Assembly (NCBI GenBank): GCA_020636045.1
Contig: JACJYP010000001.1
Coordinates: 666,001-730,000, forward strand
Reading direction: 5' to 3'
From: Lewinellaceae bacterium
GTDB lineage: Bacteria > Bacteroidota > Bacteroidia > Chitinophagales > Saprospiraceae
DNA length: 64,000 nucleotides
Part shown: piece by piece, positions 19,330 to 27,227 of the stretch
Layout of the letters: each line of letters opens with the position of its first letter
Position numbering within the stretch: the first letter of the stretch is position 1
Position numbers and translations under genes: made by a program
The notes under the pieces: model-generated
Database searches by the model: none
What the model was told of the DNA's origin: nothing
Seen by the model: only the letters and a program-made list of their open reading frames with translations

Positions 19330-20520
19330 TCAGCCCTGCATGAGTGTCTTCATCGCCACAACGGCCATTGCTCCCATCACCAGCACCACCAGCCAGCCGG
19401 CCAGCAGCCAGAACGACGAAGGGCGATAATCTCCGGTCAGCAAAGGTTTCCGCGCTGCCAGCAGCAAAGCGGCCAATGCCAGCGGCAGGATGAGGCCGTT
19501 CAATGCGCCCGCGATGATGAGTGCCTGCACGGGTTTGCCGAAGGCGGCAAACGCAAGGGTGGAAAAAAGGATAAAGCCGAGCAAAAGCGGCTTTTCATAT
19601 TTCAGCAGGGCCGGAAACGAAGCGGTCAAAAATGAAACGGAGGTAAAGGAACAGCCCAGCACGGATGTCACCGCAGCCGACCACATCACCAGCCCGAAAA
19701 AACGATAGCCGGCTTCTCCGGCGACGGCAAAGATCGAGGCAGGCGGGTTGGCGGGGTCGATAGCGGCTCCGCCGGCTACAACCCCTATGGCAGCAAGGAA
19801 TAACAGCCCCCGCATCAGGGTCGCGACACCGATGCCTGTAAAAGCGCTTTTGGTAGCCAGGGGAACATGGCTATTTCCTTTTATGCCGGCCGCCAGCAGG
19901 CGGTGCGCCCCGGCAAAAGAGATGTATCCGCCGACGGTGCCGCCGACGATGGTCAGGACAGCCAGCATATCGATTTTTTCGGGCCAAAATGTGTGTTTCA
20001 GGGCCTGCAACACGGGCGGGTGCGCGGAAAAGGCCACCCAGCCGGTCAGCAGGATCATCAAAAAACCAAGCGCGCGGGCCACCCTGTCCATTGTCTTGCC
20101 CGCCTCGCGACTCATAAACAACATTGCCGACAGCGCCCCGCTGATGCCTGCGCCCCATACCACCGGTACGCCTGCGAGCGCATCGAGGCCCAGCCCGGCG
20201 CCCGCCACATTGCCGATGTTGAAGGCCAGTCCGCCCAGCACGATCAGCACAGTCAGCACATGGCCCAGGCCGGGAAATACGGCCCCCGCCAGTTCGGGCG
20301 CCCGGCGCCCGGAGGCCACCACCACCCGCCAGATATTGACCTGGGCACCCAGGTCGAGCATAAGAGACAGGAGGATCACAAAACCGAAGCTGGTGCCGAG
20401 CGACACTGTAAACACGGTCGTTTGCGTCAAAAAGCCAGGTCCGATCGCCGATGTGGCCATCAGAAAAGCGGCGCCCAGTGTAGCGCTCGTCATGCCGGAG
20501 GCGGCGTCTGATATTTTCAT
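19330..20520 (-). CDS. NRAMP-fold transporter lacking metal-binding motifs (YcsG-like)
   Basis: A 396-residue protein with about 11 membrane spans and overall NRAMP resemblance. The first span reads ATSAIGPGFLTQTTVF where metal transporters have DPGN, and the sixth-span region reads YISFAGAHR where they have MPH. Both metal-ligand motifs are therefore absent. Its ATG overlaps the pxpA stop (ATGA), making it the fourth gene of the pxpBCA operon. In Bacillus, the NRAMP-like ycsG sits beside ycsF (pxpA) in the same way. Uptake of 5-oxoproline or a related compound is a reasonable guess, not shown by the sequence. Confidence 0.85.
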   Translation of the reverse strand: MKISDAASGMTSATLGAAFLMATSAIGPGFLTQTTVFTVSLGTSFGFVILLSLMLDLGAQVNIWRVVVASGRRAPELAGAVFPGLGHVLTVLIVLGGLAFNIGNVAGAGLGLDALAGVPVVWGAGISGALSAMLFMSREAGKTMDRVARALGFLMILLTGWVAFSAHPPVLQALKHTFWPEKIDMLAVLTIVGGTVGGYISFAGAHRLLAAGIKGNSHVPLATKSAFTGIGVATLMRGLLFLAAIGVVAGGAAIDPANPPASIFAVAGEAGYRFFGLVMWSAAVTSVLGCSFTSVSFLTASFPALLKYEKPLLLGFILFSTLAFAAFGKPVQALIIAGALNGLILPLALAALLLAARKPLLTGDYRPSSFWLLAGWLVVLVMGAMAVVAMKTLMQG

Positions 20521-21272
20521 GGTGCTTTTATCTCTATCCCGCGGTCAACGAAAGTCTGGTGGATCGCCCGGGCGAATTCGAGCGCATGGGCGCCGTCGCC
20601 GTGCAGGCAAAGCGTTTCGGCGACGAGCGCTACCGGATTGCCCTGCAGGCTCAGCACCTGCTGCTGTTCTACCATTTGCAGCGCCTGCCGGGCCGCCGCG
20701 ACGGCATCTTCAATGAGCGCGCCGGCCTGGCTGCGCGGGGTGAGCGAGCCGTCGTCCTGATAACTGCGGTCGGCGAATACTTCGCTGGCCGTGCGCAACC
20801 CGATGGCTTTTGCGGCATCGATCAACGCGCTGCCGCTCAGGCCGTAAAGTATCAATCCGGTTCCTGCCTGCTGCACGGCGCGGGCAATGGCATCGGCCAG
20901 GCGGCGATCTTTTGCAGCCATATTGTACAGGGCCCCGTGGGGTTTTACGTGGTGCAGAACGCCGCCTTCCGCCCTCGCGATGGCTTCCAGTGCGCCGATC
21001 TGGTACAGGACAAGGCTGAACACCTCTTCCGGCGCCATATGGATCTCGCGCCGGCCAAAACCCTGCAGATCGTGGAAGCCGGGGTGGGCGCCGATCGCCA
21101 CGTGGTATTTCAGGGCCAGGCGAACCGTATTGCGCATGATCTGCGGATCGCCTGCATGAAAGCCGCAGGCGATGTTGGCCGAACTGATGTACTGCATCAG
21201 CGCGGCGTCGTTGCCCATGGGCCAGCGGCCGAAACTTTCGCCCATGTCGCAATTGATGTCAACGGATCGCAT
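20517..21272 (-). CDS. pxpA: 5-oxoprolinase subunit A (LamB/YcsF family)
   Basis: This 251-residue protein starts with VDINCDMGESFG, the hallmark of the LamB/YcsF family, and continues with the conserved IACGFHAGDP and GAHPGFHD motifs. With PxpB and PxpC it forms the ATP-dependent 5-oxoprolinase that hydrolyses pyroglutamate to glutamate. The ATG at 21272 lies 14 bases inside the end of pxpC and is preferred over an upstream ATG at 21299. The stop overlaps the NRAMP-like start. Complete and full-length. Confidence 0.95.
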   Translation of the reverse strand: MRSVDINCDMGESFGRWPMGNDAALMQYISSANIACGFHAGDPQIMRNTVRLALKYHVAIGAHPGFHDLQGFGRREIHMAPEEVFSLVLYQIGALEAIARAEGGVLHHVKPHGALYNMAAKDRRLADAIARAVQQAGTGLILYGLSGSALIDAAKAIGLRTASEVFADRSYQDDGSLTPRSQAGALIEDAVAAARQALQMVEQQQVLSLQGNPVALVAETLCLHGDGAHALEFARAIHQTFVDRGIEIKAP

Positions 21273-22236
21273 ACTCCTGCATTTTAAAACGAAGTGCAAG
21301 TTGCATTTTTCGCATGACTTTCTCCTGCTCCAGCCGCAAATGCTCCGCTTCTTCGATGCCGGTCTCCTGAAAAAACACTTTCCCGCCGGGTGCTATCTGC
21401 GCGAACAAGGGCAAATCTGCCGCTATGACCTGAGCGATCCGCGGATATCCGCCGGTCGTCTGCGCATCGGCCATCAATACAATGGGGTGACCGTCGGGCG
21501 GCACCTGGATCGTGCCGGGCAAAACGGCCGCAGAAAGCATCGCTACATTTTGGGCGGGAACAAAGTGGCCCTCCAGCCGCACGCCCATGCGGTCGCGGCG
21601 GCGGCCGACCGTAAACGGCGTTTCGAAAAAACGAAGTCGGGTATCGGCATCCCAGCGGTCCGACTCGGGGCCCGGCAGCACGCGGATCGTCGTTTCATCG
21701 TTTTTTACGGCCGGCCCCTCCCCTGCCCTCCAGGGGCTTGTCCATACGCCACTTAGGTCGTATTCCGCTGGCATTACGGCTTCCAGCATATCTCCGCTGC
21801 GCAGGCTTCGCCCTTCCAGTCCTCCGAATCCCGCGACCAGGCAGGTGCTGCGGCTGCCCAGCATCTCAGGGACGTTCCAGCCGCCGGAAGTCGCCAGATA
21901 ACTGAAGTTGCCATCCTGTCGCGGTCTGATCTCCAGCAGGGCGCCCGCCGGCGCCAGTATCGTGCGTTGGCAGGGTTGCTCCACACCATTCAGCAACAAG
22001 CGCCCGCCGGCGCCGGCGTGCGCCAGACGACCTCCTTGCAGGAGCACCGCGCTGAAATGCCCGCCCGAATATTCAAGGCTTGCAGCATTAGCGGAATTGC
22101 CCGCAAGCATATTGGCGATCCGGTGGCTCGAAATATCGGCAGCCCCGCTGGCGGGCACTCCCGCCGCGCGCCATTGCGGGCGACCCGTATCCTGAACGGT
22201 CACCAGCCCGTTGTTATGTATAATCCTGATCTTCAA
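21259..22236 (-). CDS. pxpC: 5-oxoprolinase subunit C (biotin-dependent carboxyltransferase-like), TTG start
   Basis: A 325-residue KipA/PxpC family protein with the N-terminal NNGLVTVQDTGRPQW and VPASGAAD motifs. It probably acts with PxpB to activate 5-oxoproline. The frame is open to 22803 inside pxpB, but homology begins at ILKIRI. The TTG at 22236-22234 overlaps the pxpB TGA stop (TTGA), giving a coupled start, and no ATG lies near. It overlaps pxpA by 14 bases at the other end. Confidence 0.93.
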   Translation of the reverse strand: MKIRIIHNNGLVTVQDTGRPQWRAAGVPASGAADISSHRIANMLAGNSANAASLEYSGGHFSAVLLQGGRLAHAGAGGRLLLNGVEQPCQRTILAPAGALLEIRPRQDGNFSYLATSGGWNVPEMLGSRSTCLVAGFGGLEGRSLRSGDMLEAVMPAEYDLSGVWTSPWRAGEGPAVKNDETTIRVLPGPESDRWDADTRLRFFETPFTVGRRRDRMGVRLEGHFVPAQNVAMLSAAVLPGTIQVPPDGHPIVLMADAQTTGGYPRIAQVIAADLPLFAQIAPGGKVFFQETGIEEAEHLRLEQEKVMRKMQLALRFKMQEYAIR

Positions 22237-22913
22237 AATACCGGGACAAATCGTACGCGCATACCGGGTTGCAGGCGAACGGGCGGATCGCGAAAAGGGT
22301 CGAACAGGCGCAGGTCCGTGCGCCCGATCAGGTGCCAGCCGCCCGGCGATGTTTGTGGGTAGATCCCCGTTTGCCGGCCTGCAATGGCTATGCTGCCTGC
22401 GGGCACACGCTCGCGGGGCGTATTGCGCCGCGGCAATTCCAGGCGTTCCGGTAAAGGGCCGAGATAGGGGAACCCGGGCAAAAAGCCGTTCATGAAGACG
22501 GTGTAATCCGTTTTGCTGTGCAGCGCCACGACTTCCGCCGTCGTCATGCCGAGGCGCGCAGCCACATCTTCCAGGTCCGGGCCGTCGTAATGCACGGGCA
22601 CCTCGACCTCCCCACCTGTGATCTTTGCCTGTGAGATGCCGACAGCGATCTTCTTTTCCCTTTCCTGTAAATATTCCGACACCGCGTCGACAGGATGCGG
22701 TTTGCCGGTCTTTTCCGGCTCGAACAACACACAAACGGAAGCGTAGGCAGGTGAAGCAGACACAAATCCCGGAAAAGGATCGGATAACAGATCGCGATAC
22801 CATGCCATCACTTTTTCATGTGTGGTAAGGTCGATCGAATCGCCCAGCACGATCTCGATGGCTTTTTCGTTGATGATATTGATCTGAAACATTGGTCGCA
22901 CAGGGTTCGACAT
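22233..22913 (-). CDS. pxpB: 5-oxoprolinase subunit B (KipI/allophanate hydrolase subunit 1 family)
   Basis: The protein carries GFLPGFPYLGPLPERL and AGRQTGIYPQTSPGGW, the two signature regions of PxpB/KipI. As first gene of the coupled pxpB-pxpC-pxpA-transporter operon, it forms the PxpBC complex. Start options are ATG 22946, 22913 or 22892. The homologous region begins at FQINIINEKAIEIVLGD, so 22892 or 22913 fit best and 22946 is unlikely. The stop TGA is shared with the pxpC TTG. Confidence 0.92.
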   Translation of the reverse strand: MSNPVRPMFQINIINEKAIEIVLGDSIDLTTHEKVMAWYRDLLSDPFPGFVSASPAYASVCVLFEPEKTGKPHPVDAVSEYLQEREKKIAVGISQAKITGGEVEVPVHYDGPDLEDVAARLGMTTAEVVALHSKTDYTVFMNGFLPGFPYLGPLPERLELPRRNTPRERVPAGSIAIAGRQTGIYPQTSPGGWHLIGRTDLRLFDPFRDPPVRLQPGMRVRFVPVF

Positions 22914-22953
22914 AAAAAACAGCCGCCTTCGCAGCAAGATACACATCCCGGCG

Positions 22954-22961
22954 TAGTTTTG
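22954..22961 (+). promoter_or_regulatory. Candidate -7 box (TAGTTTTG) for GNAT gene
   Basis: An exact TAnnTTTG match ends 24 bp before the GNAT ATG. A matching -33 element is not evident; the region also holds the divergent pxp promoter. Confidence 0.4.
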
Positions 22962-22985
22962 CTTTCACATTCAAATCAATGCCAC

Positions 22986-23507
22986 ATGCCGAACCTTGAG
23001 ACCGATCGCCTGCTGATACGGCCTGCTGTTGCCGACGATTTCGAACTGGTTTTCCGGATGCAACAGGATCCGGAGGTGATGCGATATATCCGTCCGCCGG
23101 AAACCGACCCGGAGGTGGTGCGCGGCCGCATGGCGATGTGGCTTAAATACAACGAGCAGAACCCCGGACTGGGCGTTTTTATCTGCCTCTGGAAAGACAC
23201 GGGCGAGCCCGCCGGCAACTGCGTGTTCCGGCATGTGGAATATTTGCCCGGCAACGACCTTGAGGTAGGTTACCTGATACTGCGGCCCTTTTGGGGGCAG
23301 GGACTGGCGACCGAGATCGTGGGAGCACTCGTGCGGTGCGCGTTTGAAGAAATGCAGGCGCCGAAACTACTCGCCTACGTCGACCCTGAAAACGCCGCCT
23401 CACAGCGCGTTTTGCAGAAAAACGGATTCCTTCTGGTGGGCAACAAACAGATCTACAACACCGAAAACTTCGAATTCGAACTGCTGGCGCAACCTACTCT
23501 CCCGTAA
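22986..23507 (+). CDS. GNAT family N-acetyltransferase (RimJ/RimL-like)
   Basis: A 173-residue acetyltransferase of the RimJ/RimL-like group: LETDRLLIRPAVADDFELVF at the N-terminus, the acetyl-CoA loop region GYLILRPFWGQGLATEIV, and NAASQRVLQKNGF near the C-terminus. It transfers an acetyl group from acetyl-CoA to an unknown amine. The frame is open to 22818, but the ATG at 22986 matches the family start. Its 3' end overlaps the convergent glycosyltransferase gene by 14 bases. Confidence 0.92.
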   Translation: MPNLETDRLLIRPAVADDFELVFRMQQDPEVMRYIRPPETDPEVVRGRMAMWLKYNEQNPGLGVFICLWKDTGEPAGNCVFRHVEYLPGNDLEVGYLILRPFWGQGLATEIVGALVRCAFEEMQAPKLLAYVDPENAASQRVLQKNGFLLVGNKQIYNTENFEFELLAQPTLP

Positions 23508-25578
23508 TGGAGAGAAAATGGACCGTAAAACCTTTGTTCGGGTCGCTCGGCCGCTCGGGCTCGTACAGCACCTGGATCGTGTTGCTGCCGGGCCTGATCC
23601 AGCTGCGGTTCAGCGGCACGACGCGCTCCTCCACCTGCGGACTTTTGTTGGCGGGTATCCATACGGCATTCTGACCGTTGAACAGCACCAGCGCTTCGCG
23701 GTCGGAATCCACGCCCTGCACGCGCACAGTCATGTTGATCTTTGCCTGCTCGAACAAACTCTGTGGCAGGGTCATGTGGTATTCCCGCGATTTGATCTTG
23801 TTTTGGTAGTGCCCCAGTTCCACCACCAGATTTTGCCGCTCGGGTTTCGGCAGCGAATGATCCCAGCCGAACACCATCACGCTTCCGTCTTTGGAGCCTT
23901 CCGGGTAGTATTGCATATTTTGGTACACCCAAAGCAGGGCGCGCTCGTCGGTAAAAATATTTTCCAGGTAATAATCGGCCAGCAGCCAGCCGCGCGGGTT
24001 TTGTTCCACGGTGCGGACCAGATCCTCGAAAGAAGCGGCGCTGGGCCCTCCGTTGGGATTGGGCGGGTTCAGTTTATATTTTTTGCTGCCGGTATCATAA
24101 TACGCCTGCCGGAACCACAGTACGTTTTCCCGCTGCAGGTAGTAGGAAACCGCCGTCGGCACCGTCGACATGATCACATCGCCTTTGTGGCGCTTGCCGT
24201 CCACGAAAGTACAGGCCTCTTTCCAGTCGGTGAACGACCAGCTGGCGACGCGGGAATCCACGATATAACCTTCCAGTTTGCGCGCCAGCGCCAGGTCTCC
24301 CACAGAACTCCAGCGCGTATTGATCAGTAACAGAATAAATGGCAGCGCAAGCAGGAATACGCCGGTCGCCTGAGACATCCCCGGCATTGCTTTCCGGTTC
24401 AGCCACTCCCAAACGGCATAAAAGAAAGCGGCGGCCGCGATCAGCAGATACGGATATGCGAAGATCAGATAGCGGCAAAGGAAGGGCTCCCGGTAAATAA
24501 AACTCAGCAGCATGAAGGGTACGGCGAAACTGCAAAGCATCCACCAGGCCGAACGGGCGCGCAGGCGGAAGGCAACAAAAAGCCCCAGCAATGCAGGCAG
24601 GTAAAGCCAGTGCAGGTCATAGCGGAGCAGGTTGTGGTAGCGGTCGAAGGCCTCCAGCGGGTTGGCCGACCATAACTCGCCCAGGCGGTTAAAATTGGGG
24701 AAGGCCCAGTCGGCGATGTTGGAAAGCAGGATGGGCTGCAGAAGATCCCTCAATAATCCACCCAACGGGGGAATCAGCACAATGAGCAGGAAAGGCAATA
24801 AAGCCCCGCCAAGCCAGAGATACTTTGTATTGCCTGTTTTTTCGGTGCCGTCCCACAGGGTCTTTACCCCCAGGCCCAACGTATATACGGCGACTGTAAA
24901 AATGAAGAAAAATGTGAGCTGGTGCGACAACAGCGACAGCAAGGCCACCACCGGCAACCACAACAGGTGTTTTACCGAAAACCCGTTCCGGCGCCAGAAA
25001 TTTGCAGCGCCGGGTTCGGCTTTCTGCTCCGTAGCGGCCAGGAACACCAGCCCCAGCAGCAGGAAGAAAAAGGCCAGGATGGCGTAATTGCGGCTCACCC
25101 GCGACCAGAAGATCAGATAAAGCGAAAACGTAGCGCCCCCCGCCGCCAGCAGACCCACGTAGCGGTTGAACAGGCGCGTGCCCATCCGGTAAGTGAGATA
25201 GATCGTGCCGATTCCGAACAAAACACTTGGAAATCGCGCCCAGAACACTTCCGGGCCGAACATCGCAAAGCCGGGCAGCAGGCTCAGCGTAAAAAGGATA
25301 CCGTTGTTGTCGTCGGTCAGCAGCGGCCCGTCGCCTTCCAGGAAATTTTTCGCCCGCATCACGTGCACGTATTCATCCATCCAGAGGCTAAGGTCCGGCA
25401 AATGCAGCACGCGGATCAGAAAGCCGGCGAGCAGCAGGATACCCAGCACGGGCAGGGAGTATTTGTGGATCAGCGCCTGCCAGTCGACGGCCGGAGCGGC
25501 AGGTTGCGCAGGTGGAGATGCCTGTTTGGCCGGGGCATTCTTTTTCCCGGAGGCGCGATGTTTTGATTTACTGGCCAT
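23494..25578 (-). CDS. GT39/ArnT-like membrane glycosyltransferase
   Basis: A 694-residue protein with a Lys/Ala/Pro-rich cytoplasmic head and at least ten membrane spans. The first extracytoplasmic loop has LSLWMDEYVHVMRAKNFLEG, matching the Asp/Glu loop of PMT/ArnT-type (GT39/GT83) enzymes that use polyprenyl-phosphate sugars. The C-terminal 250 residues form a soluble domain outside the membrane with a beta-rich end (SWIRPGSNTIQVLYE). It probably adds sugars to proteins or lipids in the periplasm; acceptor unknown. It overlaps the GNAT gene at its 3' end. Confidence 0.85.
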   Translation of the reverse strand: MASKSKHRASGKKNAPAKQASPPAQPAAPAVDWQALIHKYSLPVLGILLLAGFLIRVLHLPDLSLWMDEYVHVMRAKNFLEGDGPLLTDDNNGILFTLSLLPGFAMFGPEVFWARFPSVLFGIGTIYLTYRMGTRLFNRYVGLLAAGGATFSLYLIFWSRVSRNYAILAFFFLLLGLVFLAATEQKAEPGAANFWRRNGFSVKHLLWLPVVALLSLLSHQLTFFFIFTVAVYTLGLGVKTLWDGTEKTGNTKYLWLGGALLPFLLIVLIPPLGGLLRDLLQPILLSNIADWAFPNFNRLGELWSANPLEAFDRYHNLLRYDLHWLYLPALLGLFVAFRLRARSAWWMLCSFAVPFMLLSFIYREPFLCRYLIFAYPYLLIAAAAFFYAVWEWLNRKAMPGMSQATGVFLLALPFILLLINTRWSSVGDLALARKLEGYIVDSRVASWSFTDWKEACTFVDGKRHKGDVIMSTVPTAVSYYLQRENVLWFRQAYYDTGSKKYKLNPPNPNGGPSAASFEDLVRTVEQNPRGWLLADYYLENIFTDERALLWVYQNMQYYPEGSKDGSVMVFGWDHSLPKPERQNLVVELGHYQNKIKSREYHMTLPQSLFEQAKINMTVRVQGVDSDREALVLFNGQNAVWIPANKSPQVEERVVPLNRSWIRPGSNTIQVLYEPERPSDPNKGFTVHFLSITGE

Positions 25579-25943
25579 GAGCGAGCAGGTGATGCCTTTT
25601 CTCGGTTCAGGGAAAAAGAAAAATGGTTACACGGCTTTTTGTTGGTTCAACTGGTTTGGCAGTGGCAGTATTGATCCCGGTACGAACTACTGTGCAAAAA
25701 CGATTTCCATTTCCCGTTTTGCCCAGGCGGGGGTATTTCTGCCAACTGCTACTGGCGCCTGCTTACTGCTTCAAGCGCACACCACCAATCGGCCCTGATT
25801 TCCGGGGCAGGCAATTATCCGGATTTTTTTTGGAATTGACCAAATCAGGGTTGCAAAGAATTGATGGCAAATCCTTTGGCATCTTCGGTCGAACCTTCCG
25901 GCCGCTCATCCGTTTTCAGGCATTCAATGTTTACCTTTGCCCC
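25579..25943. other. Divergent intergenic region upstream of mfd
   Basis: 365 bp between the GT39-like gene and the first mfd half. The mfd frame stays open upstream to 25623, but that extension is unlike Mfd. No repeats or RNA gene seen. A TACCTTTG box lies at 25932-25939. Confidence 0.5.
25932..25939 (+). promoter_or_regulatory. -7 box TACCTTTG four bases before the mfd GTG start
   Basis: An exact TAnnTTTG match ends at 25939, and the GTG start codon is at 25944. Transcription starting 5-8 bases after the box would begin at the start codon itself, giving a leaderless message. A clear -33 TTTG at the right spacing is lacking (TTTT at 25913-25916 is 15 bp away). Confidence 0.4.
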
Positions 25944-26948
25944 GTGAGCAACCTCCAGCACCTTCTCGCCGCCTGGCGCAAGCACCCGGCGGTCAACAGG
26001 ATCGTTCAGTCCCTCGAAAACCCGACGCCCGGCACCCGCATTCATCTCAGCGGACTGACGGGCGCGCAGGAATCCTTTGCCCTGGCGGCTACGGTGCTCG
26101 CGCAAAAGCCCGGAAACCGGGGATTTCATCTGCTGATCGCCAATTCAAAGGAGGAAGCCGCCTACCGGCACAACGACCTGGAAGGCATGCTTGGCGAACC
26201 GGCGCCTTTTTTCTTTCCCGACTCTTTCAAACGACCGGCTTTTTTCGACGACCTCAATTCCGTGCAGGTGTTGCAGCGAAGCGAAGCGATCAACAAGATC
26301 ACGGGATCGTCGCCCGACAAAACGGGCGGCACGGTGATCGTCACGTATCCCGAGGCTTTATTTGAAAAAGTGGTAAAGCCGGAAGTGCTCGCACAGAGCC
26401 GCATCGAAATCAGGACCGGCGAACGGCTCGACGTCGATTTCGCCATTCAGGTGTTGGTGGAATACGGCTTCGGGCGCACCGATTTTGTGTACGAACCCGG
26501 CCAGTTCAGCATTCGCGGCGGCATCGTCGACCTGTTTTCCTACGGAAACGAAATGCCCTACCGCATCGAACTTTTCGACGACGAAGTGGAGAACATCCGC
26601 ACCTTCGATCCGCTCACCCAGTTGTCGCTGCGCAAACTCAGTTCGGTGAGCATCGTGCCCAACCTGAACACCCGTTTCCGGCAGGATCAAAAGGTGTCAC
26701 TCTTCCATATCCTGCCGGCCGACGCCGTGATCTGGATACGCGATTACCAGTTTTTGCTCGACCGCCTGCAGTATTGTTTCGAGCGGGCGGAACAGTTTGC
26801 TTCCAAGATCACCGCGCTCGACGAGGCCGAACTGCGGGATATCTTCCGCGACCGTGCATTTTTGTATCCCGGCGATGTGGCGGGCGAGATCGCGGAGCGG
26901 CCGCTGGTGTTTACGGAAAAGCAGCATATCAATGCCGGCCCCGTGTAG
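25944..26948 (+). CDS. mfd: Mfd N-terminal half: UvrB-like damage-recognition module of the transcription-repair coupling factor
   Basis: This 334-residue frame matches the first third of Mfd: the D1a-D2-D1b UvrB-homology module, with GLTGAQESFALAA near the N-terminus and YEPGQFSIRGGIVDLFSYGNE. In intact Mfd this part holds the UvrA-binding surface; it has no ATPase motor. It ends at FTEKQHINAGPV followed by TAG, just before the point where Mfd would enter D3. The second half resumes 279 bp downstream in the same reading frame. The chosen GTG (VSNLQHLLAAWRKHP) matches the family start; the open extension back to 25623 has no Mfd similarity. The sequence shows no decay. Confidence 0.85.
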   Translation: MSNLQHLLAAWRKHPAVNRIVQSLENPTPGTRIHLSGLTGAQESFALAATVLAQKPGNRGFHLLIANSKEEAAYRHNDLEGMLGEPAPFFFPDSFKRPAFFDDLNSVQVLQRSEAINKITGSSPDKTGGTVIVTYPEALFEKVVKPEVLAQSRIEIRTGERLDVDFAIQVLVEYGFGRTDFVYEPGQFSIRGGIVDLFSYGNEMPYRIELFDDEVENIRTFDPLTQLSLRKLSSVSIVPNLNTRFRQDQKVSLFHILPADAVIWIRDYQFLLDRLQYCFERAEQFASKITALDEAELRDIFRDRAFLYPGDVAGEIAERPLVFTEKQHINAGPV

Positions 26949-26949
26949 C

Positions 26950-27075
26950 GACTAACGCCCTTTGTGTAATCGCTGCAAGGAACGTGGTAATGACTAACGC
27001 CCTTTGTGTAATCGCTACAAGGAACGTTGTAACGACGAACGCCCTTTGTGTAATCGCTGCAAGGAACGTGGTAAT
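26950..27075. repeat. Three tandem 42-bp repeats
   Basis: Units at 26950-26991, 26992-27033 and 27034-27075 share the core TAATCGCTNCAAGGAACGTNG and differ at only a few positions. 42 is a multiple of three, so copy-number change would preserve reading frame, yet each unit carries in-frame TAA in the mfd frame. Confidence 0.9.
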
Positions 27076-27110
27076 ATCTACCAGCCTACGGTAAACCTGC
27101 AACAGGCAAG

Positions 27111-27166
27111 CCGTCCACCGTTCGCCGTGGGCCGTCTACCGTTTGCCGTCTACCGTCCACCGTTTG
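27111..27166. repeat. Eight tandem CCGTNNN heptamers
   Basis: Exact 7-bp register over 56 bp: CCGTCCA, CCGTTCG, CCGTGGG, CCGTCTA, CCGTTTG, CCGTCTA, CCGTCCA, CCGTTTG. The first four bases are invariant; the last three vary. This is analogous to the short tandemly repeated heptamers known from cyanobacteria. Confidence 0.85.
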
Positions 27167-27176
27167 CGGGTATTTC

Positions 27177-27210
27177 TTTCAACAATACTTCTGTATTACC
27201 GTTATTTTTG
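27177..27210 (+). promoter_or_regulatory. Candidate promoter inside the mfd insert (TTTC-N22-TATTTTTG)
   Basis: TATTTTTG at 27203-27210 matches TAnnTTTG exactly. TTTC at 27177-27180 is one mismatch from the -33 TTTG, at 22-bp spacing. The ATG of the second mfd half (27228) begins 18 bp downstream, so the message would have a leader of about 10 bases. Confidence 0.55.
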
Positions 27211-27227
27211 CCCTGAACCTGCAATTC

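Larger units (their letters stand above)
26949..27227. other. 279-bp insert separating the two mfd halves
   Basis: The insert comprises three 42-bp tandem repeats, a short unique stretch, eight CCGTNNN heptamers and a promoter-like sequence. In the mfd frame it carries many TAA stops (four or more within the 42-bp units), so read-through as one protein is not possible. Both flanking halves keep the same frame. No transposase or target-site duplication is evident. Confidence 0.8.

Noticed and set aside
26774..27094. 107-codon frame running through the 42-bp repeats
   Set aside because: It overlaps the mfd N-half in another frame, and its repeat-encoded peptide has no start or context supporting a gene.
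26950..27166. CRISPR array as explanation for repeats in the mfd insert
   Set aside because: The repeats are directly tandem with no unique spacers, and no cas genes are present.
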